Below, piece after piece: positions 32,412-42,719 of a stretch of 64,000 nucleotides of DNA. The position numbers and the translations under genes were made by a program. Source of the DNA: Prostheceraeus crozeri. Its lineage: Eukaryota; Platyhelminthes; Polycladida; Euryleptidae. The notes under the pieces are model-generated. The model saw nothing but the letters and a program-made list of their open reading frames with translations, was not told the origin of the DNA and did not search any database. The DNA lies in contig CAJQUW010005783.1 of the NCBI GenBank assembly GCA_907163375.1, positions 62,001-126,000 on the forward strand. Reading direction: 5' to 3'. The stretch's first letter is position 1, and each line of letters begins with the position of its first letter.

Positions 32412-35285
32412 GTTATACATACTACCTCATTAATCCCTTTTCTCTTTATTGATTGCTCATTAAAACGGTCGTAAACGGGATCAGATTCTACTGGTTTTGC
32501 GATGTTTTCAGTATTGCTTCAATTGGTTGAATATAAACTATGTCCCTTCGAATGCAATTAAGTCCGGTGAATTCGATATTTGTGAGACATGAGGAAATAA
32601 CCAATTAAAAAAATTTCGGACTTGTGTAAGTTGTGGTATAATTCAGTGACAAAATTGAACAAAAATTTCAAGCTATAGGCCCGACTGTAATTTCGTGTCA
32701 TACCAAATTTGAAATTCGGCTTTGCAGATATTTCATAGATATGCGAGTTATATTGTTTTCTGATGAAAGCCACATGATGCTCTGGATATTGATTTTCATA
32801 TGAAACATATCTTCCCTATAGATATTTGATTTAACACATCGATCCCTTTATATACCTACAAATACTAAAATATTGCATGATTAAAAATGAAAGTTGTTTG
32901 GTCATTTGTAACACTGGTGAAAGATTTCTTCATGATGATTATCATTTAAGTGAAGTATTAGAAGTAGCAAATGAAAATGTTTGGGATTTAACTTGGAAGA
33001 GATGTGGAGACTTTGGAAGAAATAAAACATGAATGGCATTCTGTTGCAAGGCGTGATTGCTGACGGTGCATCCAGTCATCACCCAATTGATGTTGTGTGA
33101 TCATCTGCAGCAGAAAGACTTCGCCATGATGATTATCATTTAAGTGAAGTATTGGAAGTAGGCTAGCTTTTCCATTCAGTCGTTGTTCTTTTCATCATTT
33201 TTTTGAATTTCGAGCTCTTCTGTTTTGTGTGCATATTGCACTCTCATCCTCAAATGCATTCATTGCAATGTTGATTGTAGTAATAGAGATGTGTATTGTC
33301 TTCAGAATGAGACCTTATTTGTAAAATTCTGTCGGATAATTAGAAAGTTATGCTGCATTAAAATTTAGTCACATTATTTATGCCGCACCCTGTAGGTGAT
33401 CATATTTAAGAAAGAGCTGAGCTTTTATTTATTCATTCACTATAGACACATGATTATAGTGCGCATACAGTGTACATTCCAAAGGACTGATGGGCTATAT
33501 TTTTGAGGCTATATAAACACGTTTGAATATTGCCATGTTCTCAAATGATGTATTTCTTTGACAAAAAGAAAATAGAAATTCAGTGAACATATTAACATGA
33601 TTATTTAGTGACTTGTTTACCCACGATGTTCAACCTCATTTAGATTATCTAGACATCAAATAATCTCAACATGGACTTATAGTAACATGTCTATTGACCA
33701 AAGCAGTACTGTAAATTTTGCGCTTTCTTCATTTGAGTTAAGCTTACGCATGCATACCCTACACCGGCAAAATAACACGTAATTAATTTAGATTCTCTTT
33801 CAATTGTAAAAGACCACCTTACTTAAGTAGTAAATATATGGTGAATGAAACCCTATTGGAATGAAACCCCAATTTTTGGTGGCCCAATCCCAACCCAATC
33901 CCAATTGGGATCCCAGCACCCAACGGCATATCAGGAATTATCGACTTAGCTGAATTTAAATGTATTCCTTTCCCATAGCATTTCTGTCGGATGAATCACA
34001 TCTGGATCAGCAGTACTGAATTGTTCACATCTAGCTAATCAAGGACGGAAATGGGATTTTGAAATTCATGTACACGCAGACATTTCTCAATTCATCGTAC
34101 ATACATCACTCTTTTCTCAATTTACTGAAACGAGACTAGGCGTAGGCCTACCTCAAAGCATTGAAAGCTAAATCGATGTTATTGATGCATGTTATCTCTC
34201 GTCTTAAGTAGCAAAATTGCGTCATACGTGTATTTTCACAATTAATACGAAACCATTGAATTCGGCTTTAAATTCGATCATCTATAGGATTGTATTCGAT
34301 CAAGCAGTAGCTAAAATGGAGACGATGTAGGTAATCCAAGCTCGCGTAAAGTTTTGAAACTATGATGATTGCAAAAGTATCTGTGCCAATTCTTATCTTC
34401 TATTGTATATATTTTGTCCGATATCTTAGTTGAGGACAACCAAAAGTTTAATATGCAAAGCTGGGTGGACTTTTTTTCGGTTTCCGATTTTTTATTAATA
34501 TTTCATTGGGTCTCGAGATGCGGCGAAAATGAAATAGAAAAACAGGGGTAGGGGATACAGCTGCTAACTGATCAAGAAAGCCTTTCGCTAAGTCGGACAT
34601 ATTTTATGTGTTGTTTCATCTCTGTCAGTCTCAGTGATTTTATCGCCTTCGGCTCGGAGAATGCATTATCTTCTGATACTCGTTGATACTAAAAGATTAT
34701 CTTCCGAATTATTACATATTATATTATTACAGTAAGTCCTCGAATAACGAACATTCGAATAACGAACACCGATTCTGGAACTTATTACATTAATTCGCCT
34801 CTGTTCCTGCTCTTCGCTTCGCTGGAATAGGAATTGTGCATGCAAATTCTTTAGCTTTTGTCTATGCTGACGTAATTTATTTGCCTAAAGGAACATATCA
34901 GCTTGGATTGGCTACTATACACTTAAAATTCTTGCCACAATCAATGAAGTCATAATTTTTCATATTTTCTGAGTTACATTCAGGTTGCCGTAGTGAAATG
35001 TTTGTTTTCACAATTCAATGCATCTGGCTTTCACGAGGTCGAAGCCATATTTCTATGCGCCTTGCTCCTGAAACCACCATGAAACGGGTGGGAAGCCATT
35101 TTCCACGATGGTTCCAGGAGCAATGCTCATAGAAATATCGTTCCGACCTCGTGAAAGCCAGATGCATTGAATTGTGAAATCGATCCTACGAGATCGCCTG
35201 GAAACAGATGCCAAAGTTAAATGTTAATATTACGCCTTTCACTTTTGAACTGAAGCACTTCCTCAATCGGTTGAAATTGTTTTAA
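32412..35285. other. Long gene-free interval, probable intron
   Basis: No exon with support. A 35-40 bp direct repeat (CATGATGATTATCATTTAAG and following bases) occurs at about 32933 and 33126. The TAGGCCTA string is near 34143. A palindrome just before the next exon is listed separately. Confidence 0.45.
35006..35179. repeat. 174-bp foldback element (long hairpin)
   Basis: The left arm (35006-about 35077, TTTCACAATTCAATGCATCT onward) is the near-perfect reverse complement of the right arm (about 35109-35179), with about 30 bp between. The arms span roughly 70 bp. Such structures are typical of foldback MITEs. It lies about 100 bp before the MULE-like exon. Confidence 0.85.
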
Positions 35286-36747
35286 GGAAATAAATACTGT
35301 ACCTGTCAAGCTTATTCTACACAGTGCTGACCAACTAAAATTGGCCGAGAAAGCAGATATATTGCACGTGGATGCTACCGGAGGACTGCTGCGGAAGAGT
35401 ATCTACACTAAAAAGGAATTATATCTTTTCTTAATTGTTTCCTGATTCCGCTGATTGCAATATGGGTCACTGTGTCAGCTCCTCAGATTTCGTGTCTGAG
35501 CGATGTCGATGTGAAGACATCACATATTGGCTTCACAATGTTTTATGCAGCATCAACCGATTAACGAACAATCGCATCGATTGTTTGCATCAAAAAATTG
35601 TAGTTTGTGATATGTCATGGGCGATCATTCATTCAGCAATCCTAGTTTTTTGTGGGTGCAAAATTGACTGTTACCTACGCCAGTGCTACCTTATGCTGGA
35701 AAGGAAAAGCAACATTCAAACTTCGAGGGTATTTTTGTGCAGCAGTCATATAATTGGCCGACTGTCAAAAACATTGCCAGGCTTTTCAAACCCGAAGCTG
35801 AAAAGAACGTTTCTGAAATGTTTTGCTGGTATATTGACCGCCACCTCCATGGAAGACGCTAGAGAATTGTGGCGCTTGTTGACCGTGGTTTACAATAGTG
35901 AGTATCTAACGTCAGAAGTGACTCAGGCTAAGCGTAAGTTGGATGAGGCTGACGGCGAGATTCTCTTGGAGGAGATGGATGGCCCAGAACCACCACAGTT
36001 CAATAATGACTTCCTGGATGATGAGGGACTCCGTAAAAGATCTCCATTTAATCTCTTTTTTCGGAGTGCAATTTCTACAAACTCTTACGTGAAGCGCGGG
36101 ATGAAAAATCTTAATTACAATCCTGATGCAGTGAAACACATAATGGATCATTGGCTCTCACTACACGGCTTGTGGGGTTCACCTATCCTTCGAGGAAGTG
36201 GACGTACCTACATCACAAACGCAAAGGTGGAGACATGGTTTAGGCAAGTATTATGTCGCACAATATTTATCAAATGCTACATGTTTACACAGGGTGGCGA
36301 TTCAATACTTTTTGCGCTTTCACTGTATTCATTTCGCTTATCTCAGGGTAATACATTTCTACCTAATCAATGCTGGAGTATCTTACGATTTTCTTATACG
36401 AGCATTTCTACTGTCCATGTATGCCAAGAACTTCTTCATAAAGCATTCTGAAGCATTGTGGCAAAAATTATTGTTAAATTCATCATGGTTAATAATTCGA
36501 TCATCGGTTCGAATAGAGAAATGCAAAAGCGCCAGTCACGATTACTTACATCAGATCCTGCTATTCTATACAGACTTAAAAACCATAGTGTGCATTGGTT
36601 CATTGTGTTTACCAAAAAATCAATATTTATGCGAATGCAAGAGCCTATTTCTGTAATTGAAATCTAGTTTAGAATAAAATAAGAAAGTGAACATAAAGAT
36701 TGCAGAGTAGCAGTTCGCCTGGGCACTGAATAGAAAGATGTCCCCAA

Positions 36748-36908
36748 ACTTAAACAATTTAAGCACAGCAATTCCTTGGCAGCCGTAGACGCTGCGTTTC
36801 ACCCTACAAGCAGCGCTTGGGCCATTCTGAGCCGCACTGATGAGCCCTTCTAGGGCGAAACGCAACGTTTACGACTGCCAAGGATTGTTGTGTTGAAATT
36901 GTTCAAGT
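36748..36908. repeat. 161-bp foldback element
   Basis: The left arm ACTTAAACAATTTAAGCACA (continuing to about 36806) matches the complement of the right arm (about 36851-36908, ending GAAATTGTTCAAGT), with some 58-bp arms at roughly 85 percent identity by eye. The sequence differs from the foldback at 35006. It lies in the GC-AG intron of the MULE-like locus. Confidence 0.8.
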
Positions 36909-37359
36909 CTGAGTACATTTAAGAAAGCAAACGCTTTGCACGTTCAAATACAAAATACAGAATCTTTTCTTATAGAATGTCTCAGGTCCGATATAAATAC
37001 AAGGAATTTCTTTGATATTCTAGAATACTCAGAAACAAGAATTATGTGAATCCATCAAAAAATACAAATGGACCAATCGGCGCGATCAGTCGAGGGAAGC
37101 TTAGAGCAATTGTTAATCCTATTTTTGAACATGATGCTGCTGAGCGCCTGTATGCTCGCTTAGAATACAACGGCTGTACTGTGAATTATACCAAAAAGAA
37201 ATATTGTAAAAAAAATAAGAATGAATTAAATTGTAATAGCAATGCAAAATGATAGCTGGATGACATTTGTGACAGCTGTAGACGTAAACTAAATCAACTT
37301 TTACACAGGTATAATTTGCCGTCATCTTAATCACTAGACATAATACGACGTCTAGTCAA

Positions 37360-37710
37360 TTTTTTTCAAATCATCGTTTTAGAAAACCCAACGATTATAA
37401 TCTTCATGACAAGCTTGATCACCACCGTGTTTGCATTGACCGTTTTGTCGTTTGCTACTTTACTTGCAGATACTACAACGATTTTCACGTAGGGCAAACC
37501 TTGCATACTTTTCTCATCCGCTTTAAAGAGCATGAAAATAAGGTGGGAGAACATGCGAATAAAGATCATCAGCGCAAAATGACTAATATTGACTTTGACA
37601 TTAAAATCCTTGCTAAGCTAAATTCACCAATAACGACAAGTCTAAGTGAAGCCGACTTAATTAGAAAGTACAAAACCAAATTAAATCGGACACAAGAGCT
37701 GATCGATTGA
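37360..37710 (+). pseudogene. Possible GIY-YIG-endonuclease-like remnant
   Basis: A frame ending at 37710 contains FVVCYFTCRYYNDFHVGQTLHTFLIRFKEHE, then SEADLIRKYKTKLNRTQELID. This resembles the C-terminal GIY-YIG part of Penelope-like or related elements (YVGQT...RFxEH ... E..LI...KP.LN). The first motif residues are weak (VCYF for GIY), so the call is tentative. It lies inside the GC-AG intron of the MULE-like locus. An adjacent frame at 37046-37252 has no domain I recognise. Confidence 0.35.
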
Positions 37711-38519
37711 GAGATACTCGGCCCTGAGAACACAGTGTATAAACCACTCCTTGCTCTTTCAGCTACTTTTACTACGCCATATCGCTGACAGAGTCTGTCG
37801 AAACGTTGGCCTGTATATAGCCTATAGTTCACCTTCAATATTTTATTAAATGCGCTCGGCCTACTAAAGGGAGTTGTCTTTTTGCTTTTTTGCCTCCCGA
37901 ATGATTTGAACAACTGATTTGATTGAAGTATTGATTACATATCTTCTTAGTTTCATTCCTTTTTATACACATGTTTTCATCTTTTATGTCATACCTCTGT
38001 TCATCACAGATATATTCTTCAATTTCTTGCAGATGGGTTAAGCAATGCCATCTGAAATGCGTTCCATCTCAGAGAGTACCGCTTCTATCATTCATTGAGA
38101 AGCAGTTGAAGAGGACCAGAGCACGTGTACATACGATAACTAATGATCTCCGCGGAAACAAAAGACAGAGAAGTGCATGTGTTCGCTTATCGGCTTCATC
38201 TATGGCTGGATCCATTGATATTTGGAAGAGGAAATCGCAATATCTGAACGATATAATAATCAGTGAGTTCAAAACATTTATGTCATGTTGATGTCATTTA
38301 ACGGTATAACACCAGTTCCTCCAATCAATGGAACCTCGGAAACAGTTTGTGTTCTCTGCTGTAAATGTACCATTTTGATCTATGCGGTAACTTCTTGACT
38401 ATAAGAATGTGTCTCCAAGAATAAGGCATTGCGTCTTCGGGGCACGAGAGAAATGTTTGAAAAAAGTAAGCGCTACAAAGGGTCTTTCTGACAGTTGGTG
38501 CATCTGTATGACACGAAAT

Positions 38520-38590
38520 GTCTTAATAACACTTAATTCTTATAACACTTAATAACACTTAATAACACATGTCTTAATTCTTAATAACAC
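38520..38590. repeat. Short tandem repeat TTAATAACAC
   Basis: Five or so imperfect copies of CTTAATAACAC with AATTCTTA interruptions, immediately beside the mariner-like fragment. Confidence 0.75.
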
Positions 38591-38966
38591 TCCAAATGTA
38601 TTCGATTGGATTTAGCGGTGGTGAGTATTGCCCGAGTCGTAGAATGGAAATTCCACCTGTTCCTCTCGATTCAATTTGCGAGTGACATCCCGTTGTCACA
38701 GACAATGACAATATCACTGAGATTCTTTCCTATACTTTGCCTTTCGGCACTCAATTCTTCCAACCATTCGGCTACTCCTTCTTTTCGATAGGATCCACGT
38801 TCTGTTGACATTTTGACAACTCCTTCAGTAGATACTGCACCTGGCATATGGATGTTAGGTCCACGTGATGACGGCAACGCGCTTACAGTCCGAGTTCCTT
38901 TTCTCGATCGTCCAACATCTCTGCGGCAAAGCAGATACACGTTCGATTCATCCATCCAATATTGTG
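38590..38966 (-). pseudogene. IS630-Tc1-mariner transposase fragment
   Basis: The minus strand reads YWMDESNVYLLCRRDVGRSRKG at the high-coordinate side, then IVIVCDNGMSLAN and near 38600-38640 YSPPLNPIEYIW, the three DDE_3 catalytic blocks. A frame change separates the second and third blocks. The N-terminal DNA-binding part is absent because the fragment stops at 38966, where Polinton C begins. Sequence beyond the other end of Polinton C does not clearly continue the protein. Inactive. It is different from the complete element at 10022. Confidence 0.75.
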
Positions 38967-39417
38967 AGTAGTAAGAAAACGGCGAACACCCGACCGGCGC
39001 GCCCCCCCCCACTGGAACGACAGAGGTTGTGGTCTGTCGTGGTGTGCCGGCCAGGTTGGTTCCCGTTCACAAAATGTTCGCTGACTCCCCCCCCTCTGGA
39101 ACGGCAGAGTGTCGTGGTGGACTTGGGCGACCGCCAGGATTTGTCTTGAGGCTATAGTGTGTGATGTTTTTCGTGCAATCTGCTGAATGTTGGGTTGTAA
39201 AATGGGCTGTTTCGAGTGGAAGGAGTGCTCGGATGAGAAAACGGAGGCCAGATGTGGATTCAGCGTGAAATTCTGCATCGGTATGGTGAATTTGAACGCA
39301 ATCGGAGAGAAAAATTTTCGCTGACGTCCCCCCCTCGGGAGAGCTCGCTTCGATTTTGGCTTCCAGTGGACGGATTTTGTCGTGCCATAGCTCGTTTGAA
39401 AGCTAAGAGTGAGACAA
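38967..39417. repeat. Polinton C left terminal inverted repeat
   Basis: About 451 bp, the reverse complement of 45551-46000 with few differences, chiefly in the lengths of C/G runs. It contains three runs of seven or more C near 39002, 39090 and 39330. Two of these are followed by CTGGAACGRCAGAG-type motifs, so the TIR itself has internal repeats. Confidence 0.93.
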
Positions 39418-39429
39418 GTTCATACTTGA

Positions 39430-40570
39430 AGGATAACCAGTCCATTTAACAAGACACCATTCTTCACCTTGCCGTTTTTTACATCGAATGATTTTCTCTA
39501 CCAAATATGTTTCACTTTCAGTGACTACCTCAATCTCATCGCGGTAAAAGCTACCCTCAATTTTTTCATTATCGTAATCTTTCAACTTGTAGGTAGTCGG
39601 AGAGTCTTTTTGATTAATCCTTGATACTGTAAATACCTCCTCTGTCCAATTCGGAAAGTACCCTTTGGCAAAAACACTCTTCACTTTTGAGATACGAACT
39701 TTATCACCAATTTTCACATCACTTTTCACATGAGTGCGTTTACGTTGGAATGATTCGCGCACTTTATCTACATTGTCAGCATTTACATCTACTGGTCTGA
39801 GTCTAATAGAACGATGGATAGAGTGATTGTAGGCATGGAGTGTATCTTGTAGAACCTTTGTCCAATTTTGTGTCAAGTTGGCATTAAAATGTCGCCACAA
39901 GCGATTTTTTAATGTGCGATTAAAACGTTCAACGAGTGCAGCTTTATAAGCACTCTTTACACTAAACAACTCAATGTCATGCCTCTCAAATAATCTTCTC
40001 ACATGCTGATTTTCAAACTCTTTTGATCACTCTGAATTCCTTTTGGAATGCGGCCTTCTCGAAAAATTGTTTGGAATGCTTTTGCTACTCCTTTCCCTTC
40101 TTTAGTTTTTAAAGGTTGAGCCCACGCATAACGCGAGAAAATATCAATGACGGTTAAAATAAAATTATTGCCCGAGTTATGTTTTGAAATGGAGGCAACA
40201 TCACACAAATCTGCTTGCCACTGTTCATCGATGTCATGTACAATATAATGGCGGGTGCGGTACTTCTTTTTCGCTTGTTTGTGGAGTGTATAGGTAGCCT
40301 GACCCTTTAACCATCGTTTCACTTGTGATTGTGGAAGCCCACTCGCTTTTGATAATTTCTTGATAGATGCAAATCCTGCCGGATGTTTTACATCATAATA
40401 GATTGACTTCAAACGTTCAGTCGATGACGACTGACTTTTTTTTCTCCTTCTCATCCTTTTGTTTTCTTGCCTTTCTACATTTACAACAACTGCAGCATTT
40501 AGCTTTAGGGGTTTTGTGATCGTGTTCACATTGCTTAGGGGTTTCATTGTGAGAGCTGGCGCAGCAAGTG
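39430..40570 (-). pseudogene. Polinton C integrase with C-terminal chromodomain
   Basis: The N-terminal region has a helix-turn-helix-like part (FASIKKLSKASGLPQSQVKRW) and a basic linker. Next come the DDE core (DEQWQADLCDVASI, FILTVIDIFSRYAWAQPLKT), the E-containing VERFNRTLKNRLW, an SH3-like DVKIGDKVRISKV segment, and a chromodomain (YLVEKIIRCKKRQGEEWCLVKWTGYP). Chromodomains bind modified histones and guide insertion in related elements. The family joins Polinton DNA to the host and makes 6-bp duplications. It is the gene nearest the left TIR. About one break is visible. Confidence 0.85.
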
Positions 40571-40632
40571 CAAGTGACAACGACATTCACCTCTGGTGGC
40601 TCATTACACGGCAAGCAACACATCTGCTTCAT
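40417..40632 (-). CDS. Small Cys-rich protein of Polinton C
   Basis: A 71-codon frame overlapping the start of the integrase gene in another frame: CCLPCNEPPEVNVVVTCTCC, then KCCSCCKCRKARKQKDEKEKKK. About twelve cysteines are followed by a lysine-rich tail. The pattern suggests metal binding, but no named domain fits. The overlap means it could be a shadow of the integrase leader; the cysteine density is the only argument for it. Confidence 0.35.
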   Translation of the reverse strand: MKQMCCLPCNEPPEVNVVVTCTCCASSHNETPKQCEHDHKTPKAKCCSCCKCRKARKQKDEKEKKKSVVID

Positions 40633-40633
40633 A

Positions 40634-41203
40634 TTAATAGTCTGAGAACATGTATTTCCTAGGAGGAGCTGTTTTACGTTTTCCTTTTACTAGTTTTAGT
40701 GGCGATGTAGATCTACGTCGAGTTCTTCCTCTTGTTTGCTTAGTGAGTGTGGGAGGGGATGTAGCAGGTGACGTCTTAAACCAATTTGTTGGCATTTTCA
40801 TCGCCTGAAGCATTGGAGCAGTAGCCACTGTTGAATCAAGTTCTTTCAATGTCTCATTATTCAAAGCAAATTTTGGCACATTATGCTTTTTCAATAGTTT
40901 AAGAAAGTATGACCAACCAGGTGGAACATAGCCCTGACGGCGCTTTCTACGTGTCGCATACTGAATCAAGTCTTCATAACGTGAAGCATCAATCACTTTA
41001 TTTTCATCTGTAATGATTTCTCCTCTATCATTTATATTGAGATGGGGTTCAATACTGTTGAAAAGAGATATGGCATGTGCGCGAGATGCTAAAGGTGTAG
41101 CAGTCGATACAGAGTCACGCATCTTATTCTTCAAGTTTTTCAATTGCTCAACAGTTTCCGATTTTGAATAATACAGCACGATGTGGATCTTTGATGTGAA
41201 CAT
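40634..41203 (-). CDS. Polinton C unknown protein with basic C-terminus
   Basis: Open frame of 189 codons. The N-terminal half is helical (VEQLKNLKNKMRDSV), followed by a YEDLIQYATRRKRRQGYVPPGW segment and SYFLKLLKKHNVPKFALNN. The C-terminal quarter is Thr/Pro/Arg-rich (RGRTRRRSTSPLKLVKGKRKTAPP), suggesting nucleic-acid binding or nuclear targeting. It lies between ATPase and integrase on the same strand. I do not recognise its family; minor virion protein is a guess from its place. Confidence 0.55.
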   Translation of the reverse strand: MFTSKIHIVLYYSKSETVEQLKNLKNKMRDSVSTATPLASRAHAISLFNSIEPHLNINDRGEIITDENKVIDASRYEDLIQYATRRKRRQGYVPPGWSYFLKLLKKHNVPKFALNNETLKELDSTVATAPMLQAMKMPTNWFKTSPATSPPTLTKQTRGRTRRRSTSPLKLVKGKRKTAPPRKYMFSDY

Positions 41204-41323
41204 TTTGCTGATAATCTATTTCTTTCCTATACATTTGATTTGCAAGAGGTTGCTTTACTTGCTGCATGGCAGTCAATTGTACATATTCATCCTGAGGAAT
41301 AACAATCATGCGAGAATAAGAAC

Positions 41324-41941
41324 TCATAGTTTGTAGATAATCATGGGAGTTTTCAAAATATCACTTCGAAATCTAAATTCTTCCGGACACTCTTGCGTAA
41401 AGTCAATGAATAAGTAACCGTATGGTTTTTCAGTAGCTGCTTGAAAAATTTCAATTAAGGCTTTTGATCCTCTGGGTGCAACTTGCCGCGCTAAAATCTC
41501 AAATTGACTTTTATCTCGCGGATTCTTGAAAATAGCATAATAGTGTGTATTCAGGTTTCGTGTACGAGCTTCTTTTCCATCAGGAAACAAATTTTGTGTG
41601 ATATAGATGATAAAGCACCTTTTATGATGTGCTGCACGAGTGAACATATCTGTAACATCTTTTGAATTCTTACTTTCTTTTAATAAATCATCCAATACAA
41701 CAACATCATTAGACTGAAGTTTATCCACTGGAATAATTCCTTCATGTCGAATAAAGTTGCGACCTTGCAATTCCTGAAATAGCGACGGTTGATAAATACC
41801 ATAACACCAAATCACTCGATTGATAGGTTCCTTAAACAACTCCCTTCTTTTATCCAATAAATTCAGCGTGAAAACAGTTTTACCTGCATGAGATGGACCT
41901 GATACAGTCAGAACTTTATCACATTGAAGTCTGAAATCCAT
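41324..41941 (-). CDS. Polinton C DNA-packaging ATPase (A32/FtsK-type)
   Basis: Open frame of 205 codons, normal for Polinton ATPases (about 200-230). Walker A GPSHAGKTVF lies at residues about 15-24, Walker B DVVVLDDLL at about 79-87, then AAHHKRCFIIYITQNLFP with the sensor-like polar residue after a hydrophobic strand, and an arginine-rich TRNLNTHYYAIFKNPRDKSQ segment. This arrangement (SGPSxAGKT ... VLDDLL ... ITQN ... R.LN..Y.V.FKNPRD) is highly characteristic of invertebrate Polinton and related virus packaging ATPases. It drives genome translocation into the capsid. It looks whole. The neighbouring gene 41973-42338 is only 31 bp upstream. Confidence 0.9.
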   Translation of the reverse strand: MDFRLQCDKVLTVSGPSHAGKTVFTLNLLDKRRELFKEPINRVIWCYGIYQPSLFQELQGRNFIRHEGIIPVDKLQSNDVVVLDDLLKESKNSKDVTDMFTRAAHHKRCFIIYITQNLFPDGKEARTRNLNTHYYAIFKNPRDKSQFEILARQVAPRGSKALIEIFQAATEKPYGYLFIDFTQECPEEFRFRSDILKTPMIIYKL

Positions 41942-41972
41942 TTTATTACTTTGAGATTCAACATTTGCATAA

Positions 41973-42338
41973 TTAACGTCTAGAGCTAAAGATATTACCC
42001 AATAGGTTGCCCACGGCAGGAGCTATCATTGGAAGTATTGCTGAAAGGAAACCGCCCTTTTGTGTTAGAGTTTTCCTCTTTCTTTGAAGGGTGACTTTAG
42101 GATTGGAGATGAAACGCAATTTTGTGACATATCGCTTAAGTAACTTTCGTTGTTTTGGCGCTAATTTCTTCGTCCTTAACTTTCTCACATGAGAAATAAT
42201 TTCATGAATGAATTTATCGTTGGCATGCCGTATAGCATTGTATCGCTGATTTGCTTTCATTCGTCGGAGAGCTTGAATGGCTGAAGAAAACTTTGAAGAC
42301 TTTTGACTTTTACGTTTCGTCATTTTACGTTTCGCCAT
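41973..42338 (-). CDS. Polinton C basic pX-like core protein
   Basis: Open frame of 121 codons. The N-terminus is a dense basic segment (AKRKMTKRKSQKSSKFSSAIQALRRMK). The middle is helical (NDKFIHEIISHVRKLRTKKLAPKQRKLLKRYVTKLRF). The C-terminus is hydrophobic after a QKGG (GGFLSAILPMIAPAVGNLLG). The last feature strongly recalls adenovirus pX/mu and pVI-type proteins, where protease cuts near the GG. A homologous fragment lies at 21399-21776. I infer a DNA-condensing or membrane-active minor virion protein. Confidence 0.65.
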   Translation of the reverse strand: MAKRKMTKRKSQKSSKFSSAIQALRRMKANQRYNAIRHANDKFIHEIISHVRKLRTKKLAPKQRKLLKRYVTKLRFISNPKVTLQRKRKTLTQKGGFLSAILPMIAPAVGNLLGNIFSSRR

Positions 42339-42356
42339 TTTCCGTGTTAGTCTTTG

Positions 42357-42719
42357 CTAAAACCTATCTTTACCACATTTGCATAGGTAATAACTATTGC
42401 GACATAAGTGACACTCGAAATGATCAATATCACAGTGGCTACATTTGCAAAGTTGAATGCAATTACGTATGAAACAGCGTTGACAAAAAGCGTGCTTACA
42501 TCTCTTGAAGATGCGCTTTTCATTTCCATCCTTTCGCTTACATACATCACAACACATAGTTTCGCCGTTACTGATGTCTATAGCAAGTATTTTTGAAGAT
42601 ATGAATTTGCTAGCCTTTTCTAAATAATAGACACATGTACAGAAGGAATATACTTCGAGAGTGAGCAGGCATAGCTCGAAAAACAGTTGTGCTACAATCA
42701 AGTACCACTGCATTTTCAA
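42357..42719 (-). CDS. Polinton C RING-like zinc-binding membrane protein
   Basis: Open frame of 120 codons. Residues 5-35 are hydrophobic (LIVAQLFFELCLLTLEVYSF), a likely membrane anchor. Residues 55-120 hold an ordered Cys/His series: CCDVCKR, FKRCKHAFCQRCFIRNC, CKCSHCDIDHFECHLC, CKCGKDRF. The C-x2-C ... C-x-H-x3-C-x2-C start is RING-like, suggesting an E3 ubiquitin ligase or a related zinc fold; activity is inference. A related tail lies at 21780-21890. RING proteins occur in other large DNA viruses, but I know no named family for this one. Confidence 0.6.
   Translation of the reverse strand: MKMQWYLIVAQLFFELCLLTLEVYSFCTCVYYLEKASKFISSKILAIDISNGETMCCDVCKRKDGNEKRIFKRCKHAFCQRCFIRNCIQLCKCSHCDIDHFECHLCRNSYYLCKCGKDRF

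Larger units (their letters stand above)
31641..38262 (+). pseudogene. Probable spliced MULE-transposase-like gene, FLYWCH-like zinc finger at N-terminus
   Basis: Candidate exons with consensus splice sites are 31641-31822 (TTTCAG acceptor, GTGAGT donor), 32027-32411, about 35286-36243, and 38033-38262 (TTTCTTGCAG acceptor, GTGAGT donor). The 36243 donor is GCAAGT, a GC-AG intron. The second exon joins in phase to give YFRCLQPACSC ... GRGQIVHDPDF, like a FLYWCH/WRKY-GCM1 zinc finger. The third has ADILHVDATGGLLRK (first catalytic Asp), KIVVCDMSWAII (second) and FLCSSH, typical of MULE transposases, ending NAKVETWFR. Between the two Asp motifs the frame shifts by one base near 35430, so this is a decayed copy or has a sequence error. 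Exons between 32411 and 35286 were not found. Domesticated gene or transposon remains open. Confidence 0.5.
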
